In this document: piece by piece, positions 63,685 to 64,000 of the stretch
How the letters are laid out: the number at the start of each line of letters is the position of its first letter
Position numbering within the stretch: the first letter of the stretch is position 1
From: Hyphomicrobiales bacterium
Lineage (GTDB): Bacteria > Pseudomonadota > Alphaproteobacteria > Rhizobiales > JAJFHB01
Length of the DNA: 64,000 nucleotides
Reading direction: 5' to 3'
Assembly: GCA_021775755.1 (NCBI GenBank)
Contig: JAJFHE010000038.1
Coordinates: forward strand, 1-64,000
Program-made: the position numbers and the translations under genes
Notes under the pieces: model-generated
Databases searched by the model: none
What the model was told of the DNA's origin: nothing
The model's input: only the letters and a program-made list of their open reading frames with translations

Positions 63685-63792
63685 TCGGGGTCCCCCAGTT
63701 ACTCGAGCTTTCTGCTCTAATTTGCAGCGCACTATGCCCTAAAATAGTAAAGACGCCGTTTGCACAACCTCGCTAAATCGCTCTATCGCCCC

Positions 63793-63807
63793 TTAGATGT
63801 TTGTTAA
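63793..63807. promoter_or_regulatory. CtrA-like site in divergent promoter
   Basis: TTAG-ATGTTTG-TTAA followed by CCAT has one mismatch to the CtrA consensus TTAA-N7-TTAA. It lies in the 217-bp spacer between the second DUF2336 gene and the edge gene. Confidence 0.4.
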
Positions 63808-63901
63808 CCATGATCCGGCTCTAATGGGAGTGCGGCGAAGAGAGATTGTGGACTCAAATGCCGCTTACCCTCGGCGTTTTGTTGCGAGGGAGGGTGTGAG
63901 G

Positions 63902-64000
63902 ATGGCTGAAATTGTCGAACTACAAGCCTTTGAGAACCAACGGCCGCGCCGTCGCAATGTCGTTGGAACCGCGGAGGTCGTTATATTTCCCGGTGTGCGC
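63902..64000 (+). CDS. Unidentified gene cut by the right window edge
   Basis: 33 codons are visible from ATG 63902, preceded by a strong GAGGGAGGG box. The sequence opens MAEIVELQAFENQRPRRRN and continues with EVVIFPGVR, which I recall from small uncharacterised Rhizobiales proteins. There is no stop inside the window. Function unknown. Confidence 0.6.
   Translation, partial: MAEIVELQAFENQRPRRRNVVGTAEVVIFPGVR

Overview
The window is about 60% G+C chromosomal DNA of an alphaproteobacterium, most likely of the Hyphomicrobiales (Rhizobiales). The evidence is a MucR/Ros regulator, a DivJ-like kinase beside a peptidoglycan-binding protein, DUF5330, DUF6456 and two DUF2336 proteins, a Tat-exported TIGR03808-type protein, an orphan DnaA domain IV protein, CtrA-type TTAA-N7-TTAA boxes and clustered GANTC sites. 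No rRNA, tRNA, CRISPR array or prophage was seen. The only mobile-element trace is the first codons of an IS481-type transposase at the left edge.

Left third (about 0.7-23.1 kb): an amide utilisation island. Leftward run a NorD-like vWA protein, a NorQ/CbbQ-type MoxR ATPase, an aliphatic amidase (amiE), an aquaporin and a NarL-type response regulator. Rightward run an AmiC/UrtA-like Tat-exported binding protein, two permeases and two ATPases of a urea/amide-type ABC importer, then a small protein and a large subunit resembling N,N-dimethylformamidase. After these come a Rieske-oxygenase homologue that has lost both metal sites, a Sel1-repeat protein, a 101-aa protein, a DUF3971/AsmA-like membrane-anchored protein, a second AmiC-like binding protein and a hybrid histidine kinase. 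The working model is amide sensing (second binding protein + kinase + response regulator), import (ABC, perhaps aquaporin), and hydrolysis (AmiE and DMFase), with the MoxR/vWA pair as a possible enzyme activator. A 17-bp perfect inverted repeat in front of the ABC operon has a related sequence in front of amiE.

Middle (23.2-45.8 kb): mostly core metabolism: pdxJ, two exported TIM-barrel glycosidase-like proteins, a class IV aminotransferase with a type II asparaginase, meaB, a HerA-like ATPase, ribB with a degenerate GTP-cyclohydrolase-like half, a PuuD-like membrane protein, glutaryl-CoA dehydrogenase, oligopeptidase B, msrB and a MaoC-like hydratase. Among these sit an exported caspase-like protease with five C-terminal repeats of exactly 121 residues and, convergent with it, a DUF900 alpha/beta hydrolase.

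Right (46-64 kb): DUF2336; a ten-gene Mrp/Mbh-type cation antiporter operon with three large antiporter-like subunits; mucR; a PAS-domain protein; DnaA domain IV protein and DUF6456; sufE; DUF5330; a DivJ-like kinase; a peptidoglycan-binding protein; a second DUF2336 protein; and the start of one more gene at the right edge. A 234-bp spacer between DUF5330 and sufE holds two hairpins whose loops are complementary over 11 nt.

All calls are by reading the sequence and from memory of protein families; no search was run.
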